A DNA stretch of 64,000 nucleotides, from positions 426,537,379 through 426,601,378 of the forward strand of contig CM077676.1 in assembly GCA_039707655.1 (NCBI GenBank). Direction: 5' to 3'. Positions 53,205 through 64,000 of the stretch are shown here, piece after piece. The position numbers and the translations under genes were made by a program. How positions within the stretch are numbered: position 1 is the first letter of the stretch; the number at the start of each line of letters is the position of its first letter. The stretch is from Elymus sibiricus (Eukaryota; Streptophyta; Magnoliopsida; Poales; Poaceae). The notes beneath the pieces are model-generated. The model made no database searches. It was not told where the DNA came from and saw only the letters and a list, made by a program, of their open reading frames with translations.

Positions 53205-56200
53205 CTAGCTTGTCCCTCCCTGCGCCGAGCTTGGTTCCTCCCTCCAGGCTATCCTTAGGAGCTCGCCTCTTCTTTTGTCCAGGACCTCCAGTCGAAGCTT
53301 CATCGCCATCACTTGTTCTTCGGAGTAGAGAATCAACCAAAGATGTAGCAGTCTGCTTATCTTCCCCAGAATAATCCGGGTATCCCTCCAGGTAGCTCCC
53401 TGAAAGCACAAATCATTTCGAGTTGTCCATAAGCTCCAAATGGTAGCAACAACAGCAATCCCTGCAGTGCTTGTTTTATTGTTACAGTCCCACAAGGGAG
53501 GCACATCAGCAATATGTTCAGGAATAGGAAAGTTAAACACCTCAGCAAAGGCCACCCAAATGTTCTTTGCCACAATACAGCCACAAAGCAAATGATCAAC
53601 CGTTTCTTTATCACTACAAAACAAACAGGAAACATCTTCTACAGTTTGTCTTTTACTAAGATTGTCCCTAGTCAGAATCTTATTGTGAATAGCTAACCAT
53701 GCAAACACCAGATATCTATGTGGAACTTTGATTTTCCAGAAATTATCCCAGATGGGAGTAGCAACCCCTCCCCAGTTAATAAGCTTATAGAAAGATTTAG
53801 TGGTATACTTGCCAGAACTATCCAAAGTTCAGACAGGTTCATCCGGTTTATCAGAAGGTTGAGCATTTTGAACAACGGAGATCAAAGCATTCCATTGATC
53901 CAGAAATGCAACATTCACACACCTTCTAAATGTCAACTTCAAAATATGACCATCCCAAACCTGCTGGACAGTGCAATTTTGTTGTTGACATAAATCAAAA
54001 ACATCCCAAAATTGTGTTTTCAAGGAGATATCTCCCACCCAAACATCATGCCAAAAAGAAACCCTACTGCCATCCCCCAACACCCATTTGTAGAAAGGTC
54101 TGACACCAGCCAAAGCCCAAGAAAAACTCTTCCAAAAAGGGGGTCCAACCTTTTCTTTGGACCAGAGCAGATTAGGCTTATTGGTCTGGTATTTATACTC
54201 AACTAAAGACACCCAGTTTTTATTAGTATCAGCAAAGTACCTCTTAGCCCAAGAGGTCAGAAGAGACATGTTAACTTCCCTCAGATTAGGGACACCTAAA
54301 CCACCAAACTGTTTCTTCTGGGACACAAGCCCCCAATTAGCCAAGTGGTATTTATGTACATCACCCACATTCCCCCAAAGGAAGTGTGCCATTTGAGAGG
54401 TTATGGCTTTTATAGCCCATTTGGGGAATTTAATAACAGACATGAGGTATGTAGGAATGCTAGCAATACAGGTACGCAAAAGAACCAGCTTGGCTTCATA
54501 GCTGAGTAACCTACCCCTCCAGCCACAAATTCTCTTAATAATTTTATCAACTATGGGCTGAAGGTCCTCTCTGCGTAATTTAGCAAAATGCAAAGGAACA
54601 CCCAGATATTTCAAAGGAAAAGTCCCACGCTTACAACAGAAAATTTGCGACAGAATGTTGGAAACTTCCTCATCCACATTAATAGTCAGCAGATCACTTT
54701 TATTAAAATTAATCTTCATCCCAGATAAACTCTCAAAACAAGAGAGAAGCCATTTAACATTCCTAGCATTATCGATATTGGGGTCTAAAAACAACAGACT
54801 ATCATCAGCGTATTGCAAACTAATAATACCATCAGGCACAACATTAGGGAGAACCCCGGATATAATTTTCCTAACTGATGCTTTATAAAGCATTTTCGAG
54901 AACACATCAGCCACAAGATTAAATAATATTGGGGACATAGGGTCCCCCTGTTTAAGCCCTTTACCACTAACAAACAACCGCCCATTTTGATCGTTAAGTC
55001 TGACACAAAAAGAGCAGTTTTGTATAGTACTCACCACCCAGCTGATCCATTTGTTCCCGAAGCCTCTGGAAGAGAGCATCTCTATCAAAAAATCCCAGTT
55101 AATTAACCCTATCGTAGGCTTTTTCATAGTCAAGTTTGAGGATAGCCCCAGGCTTCTTGGTTTGATGCAGCTCATGAATTGTTTCGTGAGCGGTTATCAC
55201 ACTCTCCAGGATGTACCTCCCCTTGACAAAAGCAGTCTGACAAGCAGAAAGCAGCCTATCACTAATAGGGGAAACCCTATTAGTCATCGCCTTACTAAAT
55301 TTTTTTACATCACAGTTACTCAAACTGATTGGTCTAAAATTCTTCATCTCTCTAGCATCTGATTCCTTAGGAATCAAAGTAATGATGGCATAATTTAAAC
55401 GCGCCATATCCAGACACCCATTTTCAAAGTCTCTGACCAGGGCCATAAAGTCAGTTTTTATTACATCCCAAAAGTTTTGATAAAAAAGAAGGATAGCTCA
55501 TCAGGACCTGGGGCCCCACTTGCATAAGACCCCATAATAGCATTTCTAATCTCATCCTCAGTGAAAGGTTTTTCTAAAGCTTCCACTTCCTCGGAATTGA
55601 GCTTTTCCCCCTCTGACCAAAAGGTCTCGCCCAGATGAATATTAGGTTTAGATTCAAAACAAAACATTTTTTTATAAAAGTTGGTAGCAACCTGCAACAT
55701 ATCGGTGGTAGTTGTTACAGGACCATCTTCCCCCATTAAAAGGGCAAGATGGTTTTTCCTTCTTCTCTGATTAGCTACAGCATGGAAATATGTTGTATTA
55801 TTATCTCCCTCGAGAATTTTTTTTGTCTCTAGACCTCTGCCACATGGCAGTTTCTTCTTTTTTCAAAATAGATCTGAGTTCTTCTTGAATATCTCTCATT
55901 CTTTTAAGATCATCATCAGACACCAAATTTTGTTCAGAAAACACATCCAAAATGTCAAATTCAATAAGCAAGTCTTTTTTCTTTTTTTTAATATCAGCCT
56001 CAATATTGATACTCCACCCTTTAGCTTTCCTCCTAAAGAGTTTAGTTTTAAACATCCAAGTATCAATTGCTGAGGAATAAGGGGAGGGAGTAGCCCAAAT
56101 CTGAGCAACCAACTCCCTGAAACCTGGTTGAGAGAGCCACCATTTTTCAAACCTAAAAGGTCTATCCACTTTATTATTGTTATAGCCAGAATCCAAAAGG

Positions 56201-56888
56201 AGGGGAGCATGGTCACTACCAATTCTAGGTAAGGCATGTAAAGTAGTCAAGGGAAACTGAGCATCCTAGGTAGTAGAGGAGAAAACCCTGTCTATAGCAG
56301 CAAAAACAAGATTTCTTTGATTATTGCTCCAAGTGTATAACCTATTAGCAGTCCGGGTTTCCATCAAGCCCCACTTATTGATCCAATCATTAAAAAGAAA
56401 GGACCAATTAGTGTTAACATTACCACTAGATTTATCCCTAGCTTCCCTAATCAGGTTGAAATCCCCCCCCCCCCAAAGAGGACAGGATAAGACAGAGACT
56501 CCATCACCTCATGCAATTCAACAATAAAATCAATCTTAAAATCAGCATAAGCTGTCCCATAGACAGTGACTAAGTGCCAGCAGAAACCATCATGTTTATT
56601 TTTAACAGTAGCAACAAGGCAAAAAGTTTTTGTAATACAACCACAAAGCTCAAAGCAATCATTGTTCAGCCCCAAAAGAATTCCCCCAACAGTACCAACA
56701 GCAGGAAGAGTACTCCAAGAAAAATCTATATTCCCCCCAATATTTTTGAGGAAACCCTCAGACAATATTTCCCTTTTAGTCTCTTGGAACCCAACAAAGT
56801 CAGGTTTGTATTTGTTGATCAAATCAGCAAGGCACTGTGTTTTGCCATCTTGTCCAAGTCCTCTAATATTCCAAAAGATACCTATCAT
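53205..56888 (-). pseudogene. LINE ORF2: endonuclease, reverse transcriptase, zf-RVT
   Basis: It starts at ATG 56888, overlapping the ORF1 stop as ATGA. The endonuclease domain shows W-N-I-R-G-L-G, F-Q-E-T-K and I-G-S-D-H-A-P (about 56888-56180). The reverse transcriptase covers N-F-R-P-I-S-L, L-D-Y-E-K-A-Y-D, G-L-K-Q-G-D-P-M-S-P and the catalytic Y-A-D-D at 54812-54801. The end carries C-L-F-C...H-L-L-C-G-C and T-I-W-S-L-W-T-T-R-N. Lesions include a frameshift at a 12-C run (56463-56474), breaks near 56260, 55800, 55460 and 55100, and a TGA at 53828-53826. It is not translatable as one protein. Confidence 0.9.
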
Positions 56889-59634
56889 GGAATTTTATAG
56901 GGATGTGAAAGACCAAAAGGTCTAGATTTACCAGCAGCTTCTGGAGTAGCTATGCAAACAGCAGTGCCATCTGATGCACACCTATTAGAAGTGCTTTTTT
57001 GTGGAGTACAAACCCCATTTTCATTAAAATCCACATCAATATTAGCAGGAAGAGATATTTCAGGATTTTGGTTGGCAAAATATAAGCAATTACTTGTTTC
57101 AGATAAAATCATGTCATCTATAATTTTTTCACACTCAGAAGAGTCATCACCAATTCTAATATCAACATTATCAGCATATTCACGTAAAGTATTAGGAGGG
57201 AGTTCAGAGAAGGATTTACTTTTGAAAGAAGTGGGAATTTCCAGATTTTTCTTCATTGTGTACGCTTCAGCTTTAGCTATGATATTTTCCCTGCTCCTGA
57301 ACCTGGTAGCAGGCCTCTGAGCGATCATGGAGCCCCACCTCTGCTTGGCATTATGGAGTTGACTCTTTCCAACAGTCTCATCAACCACGAAATCCACGGG
57401 CACCTTACCCAGAGCTTCGAGGATAGGACCTTCAAACACATCCATCTTCTCATCAGAGCCTTCTAAGTTCTCATCAGTCTCAGAACCGGAATCATTGAAA
57501 TCCTTCAGAATTTCAGCGCAATAAACTTTCTGGGCAGACATGGGAGTATAGCAGTGTTTTTCTTCCATTGTCCCAAACACAGGCTTGGCAGTTTCCATTA
57601 CAGCAGGGGAGGTAACCGACATCTTACCCAGAGTGGTTTCATCAACCTCTGGAGGTGAAGATAGGACATGTATGGTTTTGTCTGGGGTTTTGCCAAAGGC
57701 AGAAGGATTTGAAAGATCTTGACGTTGACAAGCTTCAATCAGTTGAGAAGGGTGGAAATCAGAGGCAGAGGCATTGGAGCGACTGATTTGATTGCTACTG
57801 GAAGCAGACTTTTTCTTATTGACCAGATCCAGCTCATCAATGGCTTCCTCTTCATGTTCTAGTAGGTCTTTATCAATATCAGGAGACCCAAGTTCAGCAT
57901 CTTTATCTACATCAATATCCACTGGGCCAAAGTCATCATTGGGATTGTCACTTCCAAATTGTTCAAACCCTTCAACAGTGAAGGACGGCAGGTATAGCTT
58001 CTTTTTCATTTCAGCCAATCTCTCAAATGGAATCTTTGCAGGGTCTCTACAAGCAATTTTGACTCGGACTAGCTCATAAAAACTCTTCATCATCCCATTC
58101 CAAACTACATCAACCAGAATTCCAAAGCAGGAACACCACTTAGCAGGAATACCATCAATTTTAACCCAGGCTTCAACTAGTTCACTAAACGGATCTATAG
58201 CACCAGTCCATTCAGTCACCTTAGCAGAAACACCATCCACAGCAGGCAAATCAAAAGCAGGGAATTCAATTAGATCCTCCACATTCTTCCAAGGTGGGAA
58301 TCTAGCCAAAAAGGCCTTGGGGGAAATAAGTCTGATTTGCCACGGCCAGTTTTTAGTTTTGCAGAAGATACCATCTAAGTTTTTCACCAACTCTGTCTTG
58401 CCAATATCACCTTTAACTATATTGATCACCCCACAATTCCTGAAGTTCAACCACTTGGACTCTTCACCAATAGGGACATCAATGTGATAGAAACCTAGAC
58501 CTAACGCAGAACTCCCAAAGTATGTGGCTATAGGATGTAGACGGGACCAAGCACCACAATTGTTGATGTTATGTCCTTCATTGCCACATATGAAATAGAT
58601 TTTTGTCTCCATACAGTTCCCCACATAGTGTCCAGGCCCCCCACATGTGAAACAAACCATATCTTTATATCTGGGATCGAGCACTTGTTCCGTAGGTTTT
58701 GGAGGCGGGGGGGGGGGGGGGGGGCGACAGGACGTTGAGGAGGAGCAGGGCGTTGAGGAGCCTGCCTAGGGTTTGGAGCAGGGGCAGGGGGCACCACAGC
58801 AGCCCCATGGTTGACTGCTGCTGGCACGTTGGCCGCTACAGGTGGTGCTGATCCAGGACGGCCCCCATTTGGAGCTGCCTTGCGAGGTGGAGGAGCACGG
58901 GGAGGTGCCGTTCCTCGGCTTTGGCGCTTGTCTGCCATGAGAGCTTCAGCAAATGACTTGGATCCCTTCCCGATCCCCTCTCGAGCAACACGATAGTTCA
59001 CAGGAACTGGATCATATGGCGATAAGCGGGAGGCAGGGTAGCAATCTGAGGGAGAAAAACTACCCGACAGGAACAAGTCTTTACGGATCCAGACGAGAGA
59101 GGAGCTAGGGTTTCTAGGCTTGGTGGCAGGGCGGCGGCGTGAAGGAGAGGGGATAACCCACAGTTGGCTAAACACCCTAGATATAACCTCGTCCTCACCC
59201 ACAGATTTCAAAGGCGGTTTTTTAGATGGTGTTTTCTTTGGGACAACCCAGATTTTAGGTAGTGTCCTCACAGGAGGCCCACAAGGACCGACAGGTGGGA
59301 TTTGGAGCACTTTTTTATTCAAAATCTACCCTGGGAGGGGAACCGACGAAGGCAACAGAATCCCCAAACCCACATCTATACACGCATCATCAATCGAACT
59401 AATCCCAGAGGTGTCACTATGATTTTGCGAATCCATAGCGGACGGCATCTCGCCTTGGCATTTTGATCTATCAAAATTACTCACATCTCCCCTGGGGACT
59501 CCTCCAGAATATTTTGCATGAACCAATGAACTAGAATCAACATGAATCGAATCAAATTCGATCCGAGGCGAATCCACGAACGGAGTGGAGGCAACAATGC
59601 CCAAATCCAACGCACAAGTATGGAAGCAGGACAT
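56885..59634 (-). pseudogene. LINE ORF1 (zinc-knuckle nucleic-acid-binding protein)
   Basis: The downstream 599-codon part has a CCHC knuckle C-F-T-C-G-G-P-G-H-Y-V-G-N-C and a second that keeps only the C-x4-H-x4-C half. A region around W-P-W-Q-I-R-L-I-S-P-K-A-F-L-A-R-F-P-P-W and W-V-K-I-D-G-I-P follows, typical of plant LINE ORF1, with a low-complexity tail. The proline-rich N-terminal part lies in another phase (59322-58528), joined across an 18-G run at 58707-58724. An earlier piece, M-S-C-F-H-T-C-A-L-D-L, lies at 59634-59326. ORF1 proteins bind the element RNA. Confidence 0.85.
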
Positions 59635-59672
59635 CCTGCGACCTCGAAGCCGGGAAATCGATCGAGAGGAGA

Positions 59673-59795
59673 GGGGATATTTTAATATGGACTACATACG
59701 GATTGAAATAAGTGAACAACACGCTAAAACGTGTCTATATACATCCGATTCAAAAAAAGTTAGAACATACTATTATATTTATGAACGGAGGGAAT
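59673..59795. mobile_element. Stowaway-type MITE remnant
   Basis: ATATGGACTACATACGGATT, ACGTGTCTATATACATCCGA and ATTTATGAACGGAGGGAAT follow the order of common Triticeae Stowaway elements. The left half is missing where the LINE begins, so the LINE probably inserted into it. Confidence 0.65.
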
Positions 59796-60045
59796 AGTTG
59801 TTTGGCTGCCACAAGAAGTGGAACCATAAATTCTAAACTCAATTCAAATGGGTTCAAACATAAGCAAACTCAAGATTAAAAAAAAACAAAGTAGTACCCC
59901 TTTGTTTGCATCTCGGGCAAACAGGCGATAAGGTATCCACTGCCTCCCGTCTGCGCCGCCGACGATCTGGCTCGTCTCATGTGGCCTTAGAGCCATGGAA
60001 GCGCGCTGGATCCCGGTCCTTGCCGGTGGGCTTCATTTTTAGGTT
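59796..60045. other. Intergenic
   Basis: No gene or clear repeat is seen. The last 100 bases are GC-rich. Confidence 0.4.
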
Positions 60046-60505
60046 TTTTTTAGTTTGGTTAGGGTTTGTGTCCTGCTAAGGAAGGCGGTGACGACTTCCT
60101 GAAAATGGAATAAGGTTTTCTCTGCCTAGTCCCATCCCCGCGGTGTGTCTGCCATCGTCGGAGGTGTGTCTCTAGTAGATCTCGCGGGATTCGATCGGTG
60201 TTTGTCTATGGTGGATGCGCTTGGATTTGGTCTTCGTTCGTCGCGTTTGTATGTTTATAGGGATCCTTACGATCTATACTTCTCTTCATTCGCGACGATA
60301 GCTATTCTGGTGTGTTGGTCCTATGGGGCCTTAGCATGACAACTTTCCGACTGTCTACTACAACCAAGTTTGCCCAGCTCTAGTGAGGGAGAGACGATGA
60401 TGGCGGCGCGCCTTTGGCATGCTCCAGTACTTGTAGTCGTTGCTAGGTGGCCTACGGACCTAGATGTAATTTTTGTTACTCTTTTTGTTCTTTGAACTGC
60501 CTTGA
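60046..60505 (+). mobile_element. Retroposon-like repeat, copy 3
   Basis: GGTTTGTGTCCTGCTAAGGA, ATGGAATAAGGTTTTCTCTG, GGCCTTAGCATGACAACTTT, GACTGTCTACTACAACC and GTAGTCGTTGCTAGGTGGCC match the other two copies. It is cut in its 3' tail (TTTGAACTGCCTTGA) by the copia LTR that starts at 60506. Confidence 0.65.
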
Positions 60506-61430
60506 TGTTGGGAAACATAGTAAAAAATCGTTCGACGAATAAAACCCGGGATCACTATGAATATGCAAAGAGGTTTAGATCTGATATTTACCAACTACGC
60601 AGTGAAGAGAAGAGGTTGGTGAAGATGTTGATGCAGATTCCCGCAGCTAGGATTAAACGACCCAACTGCGAGAATTATTTATCATGTTCGAGATCGAAGT
60701 AAAGATCCCTCTGTCGGTATCCACGCGTACGGATTCACCGATCCAGCATGCCTTCGCCATCCAAAACGAAGAACTACCGGAGACTAGAGGTGCTGGTGGA
60801 GCAGCCTTTGCAGCGGAGAGAAGTCTTCCAGAGAGAGAGAGGGGGGTGCAGCCTTTTTCAAGCACAAATATGTGTTTGGGGGGCTGCCCCTCCTCTCATT
60901 ATATAGGCGCAAGGGGAAGGGTTGCCTTGGAGGTGGGGCTACCCCCTCCTAGGGCCGACAGCACCAAGGGGTCCACCCCCCCCCCCCCAAAACCCTAACC
61001 GCACCCCTTAGCTTGCCCCTCAACGCAAGTGGAGGTGCCCCCTTACAGTGGCCTCTTCGGCCCAAGTGGCTGCCACCCCTTGGGCCTTCCAAGGGGGGGC
61101 AACCCATAGGGACTCCAGGAACCTTCCCGGACCTTCTGGTGCCTTTTAGGGTCCTCTGGTACTTTTTTGGTTTTCTCTCCGAAACATTTTTTATCTTTCC
61201 GGAACCTTTCCGGTGTATTCCTCTCGTGCTCCTAACACTTCTAGTAGTCAACAAGTCGATGATCCTTAAGCGTGTGACCCCATAGGTTTGGTAATGTGCA
61301 AACATGACCCGAAACTCCTTTCGGCCAATAATCAATAGCGGGATCTGGACATCCATATTGATTCCTATACATTCACGAATATAATCGTCGAGCAAACATT
61401 TTGTTTGAGTACACAATTCCCCTTGCTTCA
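60506..61430 (-). mobile_element. Copia-type LTR, partial, interrupted
   Basis: It starts TGTTGGGAAACATAG. Internal phrases such as CAATAATCAATAGCGGGATC, TGGACATCC and CCTTTCCGG resemble BARE1/WIS/Angela-type LTRs read backwards, hence the minus call. A GC-rich TATATAGGCGCAAGGGG leader lies near 60900. It breaks at 61430 where a gypsy LTR begins, and the rest lies beyond the window or is lost. The chance frames inside are ignored. Confidence 0.6.
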
Positions 61431-62527
61431 TGATATGTCTTCAACATATCTATAATTTTTTATTGTTTCATGCTATTATATCAATCTTGGATACTTTTTA
61501 TGCTTTATATGCAATTTTATATCATTTTTGGGAACTAACCTATTAACTCAGTGCCCAGTGCCAGTTGCTGTTTTTTTGCTTGTTTTTGGTTTTTTAGGAA
61601 ATCAGTACCAAACGAAGTCTAAACGTGATAAAACTTTATGACAATATTTTCTAGACCAGAAGGGACCCTAGAAGGTTCGGGAGGAGGCCAGAAGCCCTAC
61701 GGGAGAGCCACGAGCTCACCTGGCGCACCCCTGGGGGGGCGCCACCTGAGCTCGTGGGTCCCACGCAGCTTCCGTTTGACCTAATTCCACTTCTATAAAT
61801 TCCCATAAATCCCAAAACCAACATAGAGCCACCCGAAATAACTTTTCCGCCGCCGCAAGCTTCTGTTCTTCCGCGATCCCATCTAGAAGCCTTTTCGGTG
61901 ATCTGCCGGAGGGGGAATCGATCACGGAGGGCTTCTACATCAACCTTGCTGCCCTTCCGATGATGTGTGAGTAGTTTACCACAGACCTACGGGTCCATAG
62001 CTAGTAGCTAGATGCTTCTTCTCTCTCTTTGATCTTCAATACAAAGTTCTCCATGATCTCCATGGAGTTATATCCGATGTAATCTTCTTTTGCGGTGTGT
62101 TTGTTGGGATCCGATGAAATGTGGGTTTATGATCAAATTATTCATTGAAAGTAATTGAGTCTTTTCTGAACTTTATTGTGCATGATTGTTATAGCTTTGT
62201 ATTTCTCTCCGATCTATCCGTTTGGTTTGGCCAACTAGATTGATCTATCTTCAGTGGGAAAGGTGCTTTGTGATGGGTTCAATCTTGCGGTGTCCTCACC
62301 CAGTGACAGTAGGGGTAGCGAGGAACTTATTTGTATTGTTTCCATTAAGGGTAAAACGACAGGGTTTATTCATATTGCTTGAGTTTATTCTGTCTACATC
62401 ATGTCATCTTGCTTAAAGCGTTACTCTGTTTGTCATGAACTTAATACCATAGATGCATGCTGGATAGCGGTCGATTGGTGGAGTAATAGTAGTAGATGCA
62501 GGCAGGAGTCGGTCTACTTGTCACGGA
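61431..62527 (+). mobile_element. Gypsy LTR of the first element's family, interrupted
   Basis: TGATATGTCTTCAACATATC at the start and the body (GGAGGGGGAATCGATCACGG, GGTGTGTTTGTTGGGATCCG, ATGCATGCTGGATAGCGGTC) match the complement of the 1,618-bp LTR at 18622-20239. It stops after GGTCTACTTGTCACGGA. In the full LTR that point continues 'cgtgatgcc', so another element inserted there. Confidence 0.88.
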
Positions 62528-63023
62528 TGAGGGTGTCCCGGACTAGGGGATACTCGAGTTGCCGGCCCACCTCCTATAGGCCGGACTATTGGGCCGCTCT
62601 TGACTCATCGAAGGAAGGTCGGATTGCGGGCGACCCCGTGCACCAGAAGGAAACCTCCGAAGACTTGGCGTCTCCTCCAAGAAATATATAGCGTAACTGG
62701 CATGTTTATCCCGTAATGGCAAACGACCATATGTAACCCTAGATCCCTCTGGTGTCTATATAAACCAGGGGGTTTAGTCCATAGAGGCAGAAGAACCATA
62801 ATCGTCATACCCACCTAGGGTTTAGCCCATCCGATCTCGAGGTAGATCAACTCTGTAATCGTCATACAATCACATCAATACAATCAAGCAGGACGTAGGG
62901 TTTTACCTCTTCGAGAGGGCCCGAACCTGGGTAATCGTTGTCTCTACGTTCCTTGTTATCCATTGACTCCAAGATCCACAGTTCGGACCCCCTACCCGAG
63001 ATCTGCCGGTTTTGGTACCGACA
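62528..63023 (+). repeat. 5' LTR of a third gypsy element
   Basis: It runs from TGAGGGTGTCCCGGACTAGG to CCGGTTTTGGTACCGACA, 496 bp. A TCTATATAAACC box stands at about 62756 and GAGAGGGCCCGAACCTGGGT near the end. The ends and layout match a common Triticeae gypsy LTR type. The rest of the element runs off the window. Confidence 0.82.
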
Positions 63024-63067
63024 TTGTTGCTTTATTGAGAGCTCCGCTGTTGGGTCGTCAAGGATCA

Positions 63068-64000
63068 ATGGCTCGCCTAGTCATCAACAACAGCATCCGC
63101 TGCAGGGATGTTTTTGTTCCCGGCCAACTCTTCACGTTCGGCAGCGTCATGCTACACGCCGACTCAGCCGGTCGACTCGACCGGGCTGATAGCTTTACCC
63201 CCGATCAGGAGATCAGGTTTGGAAACCTAGAGTTTGTCGCCGACTCCCGGGGAGACCTTATTCTCACAGGATTCTCGGCTTCGCCCGAGGGACCCACTAA
63301 CCCTGAAGTCTTAACTTCGGGTACGGCTAGCCCCGCTATTGGGTCGGCCGCCACCGCGGATCCATCCTTGAGCTCGGATCTAATCTCTACGCTCGATAGC
63401 CCAAGATCAACCTTGGCCGAGCATTACAACGGAGCAACTTCGAACGCTCCCAGCGCAGCGATACTGCGGGTTGACCCCGAGAACTGCCAGAGCATGGATC
63501 CAACAGATCTCTCGCTATTAAATGGGATACTGGATCGGATCCAGGCCATGGGAATCACCGACGGCCAATCCTCGGTCTACGACCAAATCGGACTTAAAGC
63601 CGATGACAGGGAAATTTATGGCCCTCCTGCCATCCACTTAGTCGCCACTATTGAAGACTCGGTTAAGGGCTCACCCCTCCTCCCACTGGAGCCAAGAGCG
63701 GATCGGGTACACCTTTCCGATCAGCAAGCTCCATCCTCCAGCTCGGCCCCTAGCTCGGCAGCCGATCTCCGCTCCAGAGAGAGATCGGAGCCGAGGTCTG
63801 ACTCGGCGCACAACCTCGAGTCTACGTAACCGTGCCTGGCTGGGAATTCAAAACTAGAGCCCGGCACGCCGGACTCCATATCGGTCCAGGACAAAGCCGC
63901 CGAGACCCCAGACTCGCATCCTGTTGGGATCAATTTTTTTATCCCACCCACCCCCCATATCGAGTACTATCTGAGTAATTCAGGACAGCCTGACATATGG
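63068..64000 (+). pseudogene. Gypsy gag-region N-terminal protein, partial, one stop
   Basis: ATG at 63068 opens M-A-R-L-V-I-N-N-S-I-R-C-R-D-V-F-V. The frame runs 253 codons to TAA at 63827-63829 and then stays open in the same phase to the window edge (P-C-L-A-G-N-S-K-L-E ... D-I-W). The product is hydrophilic and rich in S, D, P and E, with no catalytic motif. In this LTR family such a leader precedes the capsid domain. The single TAA is most likely a mutation. Confidence 0.7.

Larger units (their letters stand above)
52949..59672 (-). mobile_element. Nearly full-length LINE, degraded
   Basis: The element is about 6.7 kb with both ORFs in order on the minus strand. It has a 3' UTR ending AATAAAATGGGGCGGGGGAA, ACCCC, then TCATC and nine A. 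The 5' end is placed near 59672, where Stowaway-like sequence begins. Several frameshifts (two at G/C runs) and stop codons inactivate it. A target duplication could not be recognised. Confidence 0.85.

Overview
The window is plant nuclear DNA, almost certainly from a Triticeae grass (wheat, Aegilops or barley group). The sequence shows nested LTR retrotransposons with tRNA-Asp primer sites, many Stowaway and Tourist MITEs, degraded LINEs, and one multi-exon gene whose protein is close to cereal homogentisate phytyltransferase. There are no bacterial operons, CRISPR arrays or phage genes. Nearly every long open frame belongs to a transposable element or is a chance GC-rich frame.

Two host genes look intact. 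One is the VTE2/HPT tocopherol gene on the minus strand (start codon 52592, stop 47958, 12 exons, 400 codons). The other is a tRNA-Pro(CGG) gene at 42854-42925. A broken piece of an FtsH-type AAA+ protease gene (21105-20914 and 11553-11531, minus) is the only other recognisable host coding sequence. It was split by an LTR element that left a 5-bp target duplication.

Layout, left to right. 1-4949: most of a foldback-type element with 750-bp inverted arms around a spacer of degenerate tandem repeats. 5-11.5 kb: MITEs, a retroposon-like repeat, LINE tails, a decayed gypsy piece, and copies of two low-copy modules (called A and B here). 11.55-20.9 kb: a solo LTR in the FtsH fragment, itself holding a 7,988-bp gypsy element that encodes only gag and protease. 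21-25.3 kb: module B, a LINE 3' end, and two PIF/Harbinger-related elements. 25.8-34.86 kb: a short LINE interrupted by a second 7,425-bp gypsy element with target duplication GTCGG. 35.1-36.3 kb: a duplicated 3' end of the HPT gene. 36.3-41.4 kb: MITEs, a second retroposon-like copy and a Harbinger-like element. 41.4-46.8 kb: more A/B modules, the tRNA, and a copia-type solo LTR. 46.8-52.8 kb: the HPT gene with its 3' flank and promoter. 52.9-59.7 kb: a nearly full-length degraded LINE. 60-64 kb: a nest of retroposon, copia LTR, gypsy LTR and a further gypsy element that runs off the window.

Module A is the 3' flank of HPT and module B lies beyond it. Their repeated B-A order (7.3-10.2, 21.2-23.1 with 35.1-36.3, 41.4-43.4 and 43.4-48.1 kb) suggests the locus once carried tandem copies of the HPT 3' region that later insertions pulled apart. 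That history is an inference. The duplicated terminal exon at 36062-36103 and the shared flank sequence are directly visible. I found no new multi-gene system. The most unusual items are the foldback element, the FtsH insertion scar, the decayed HPT 3'-flank array and several structural details of HPT itself.
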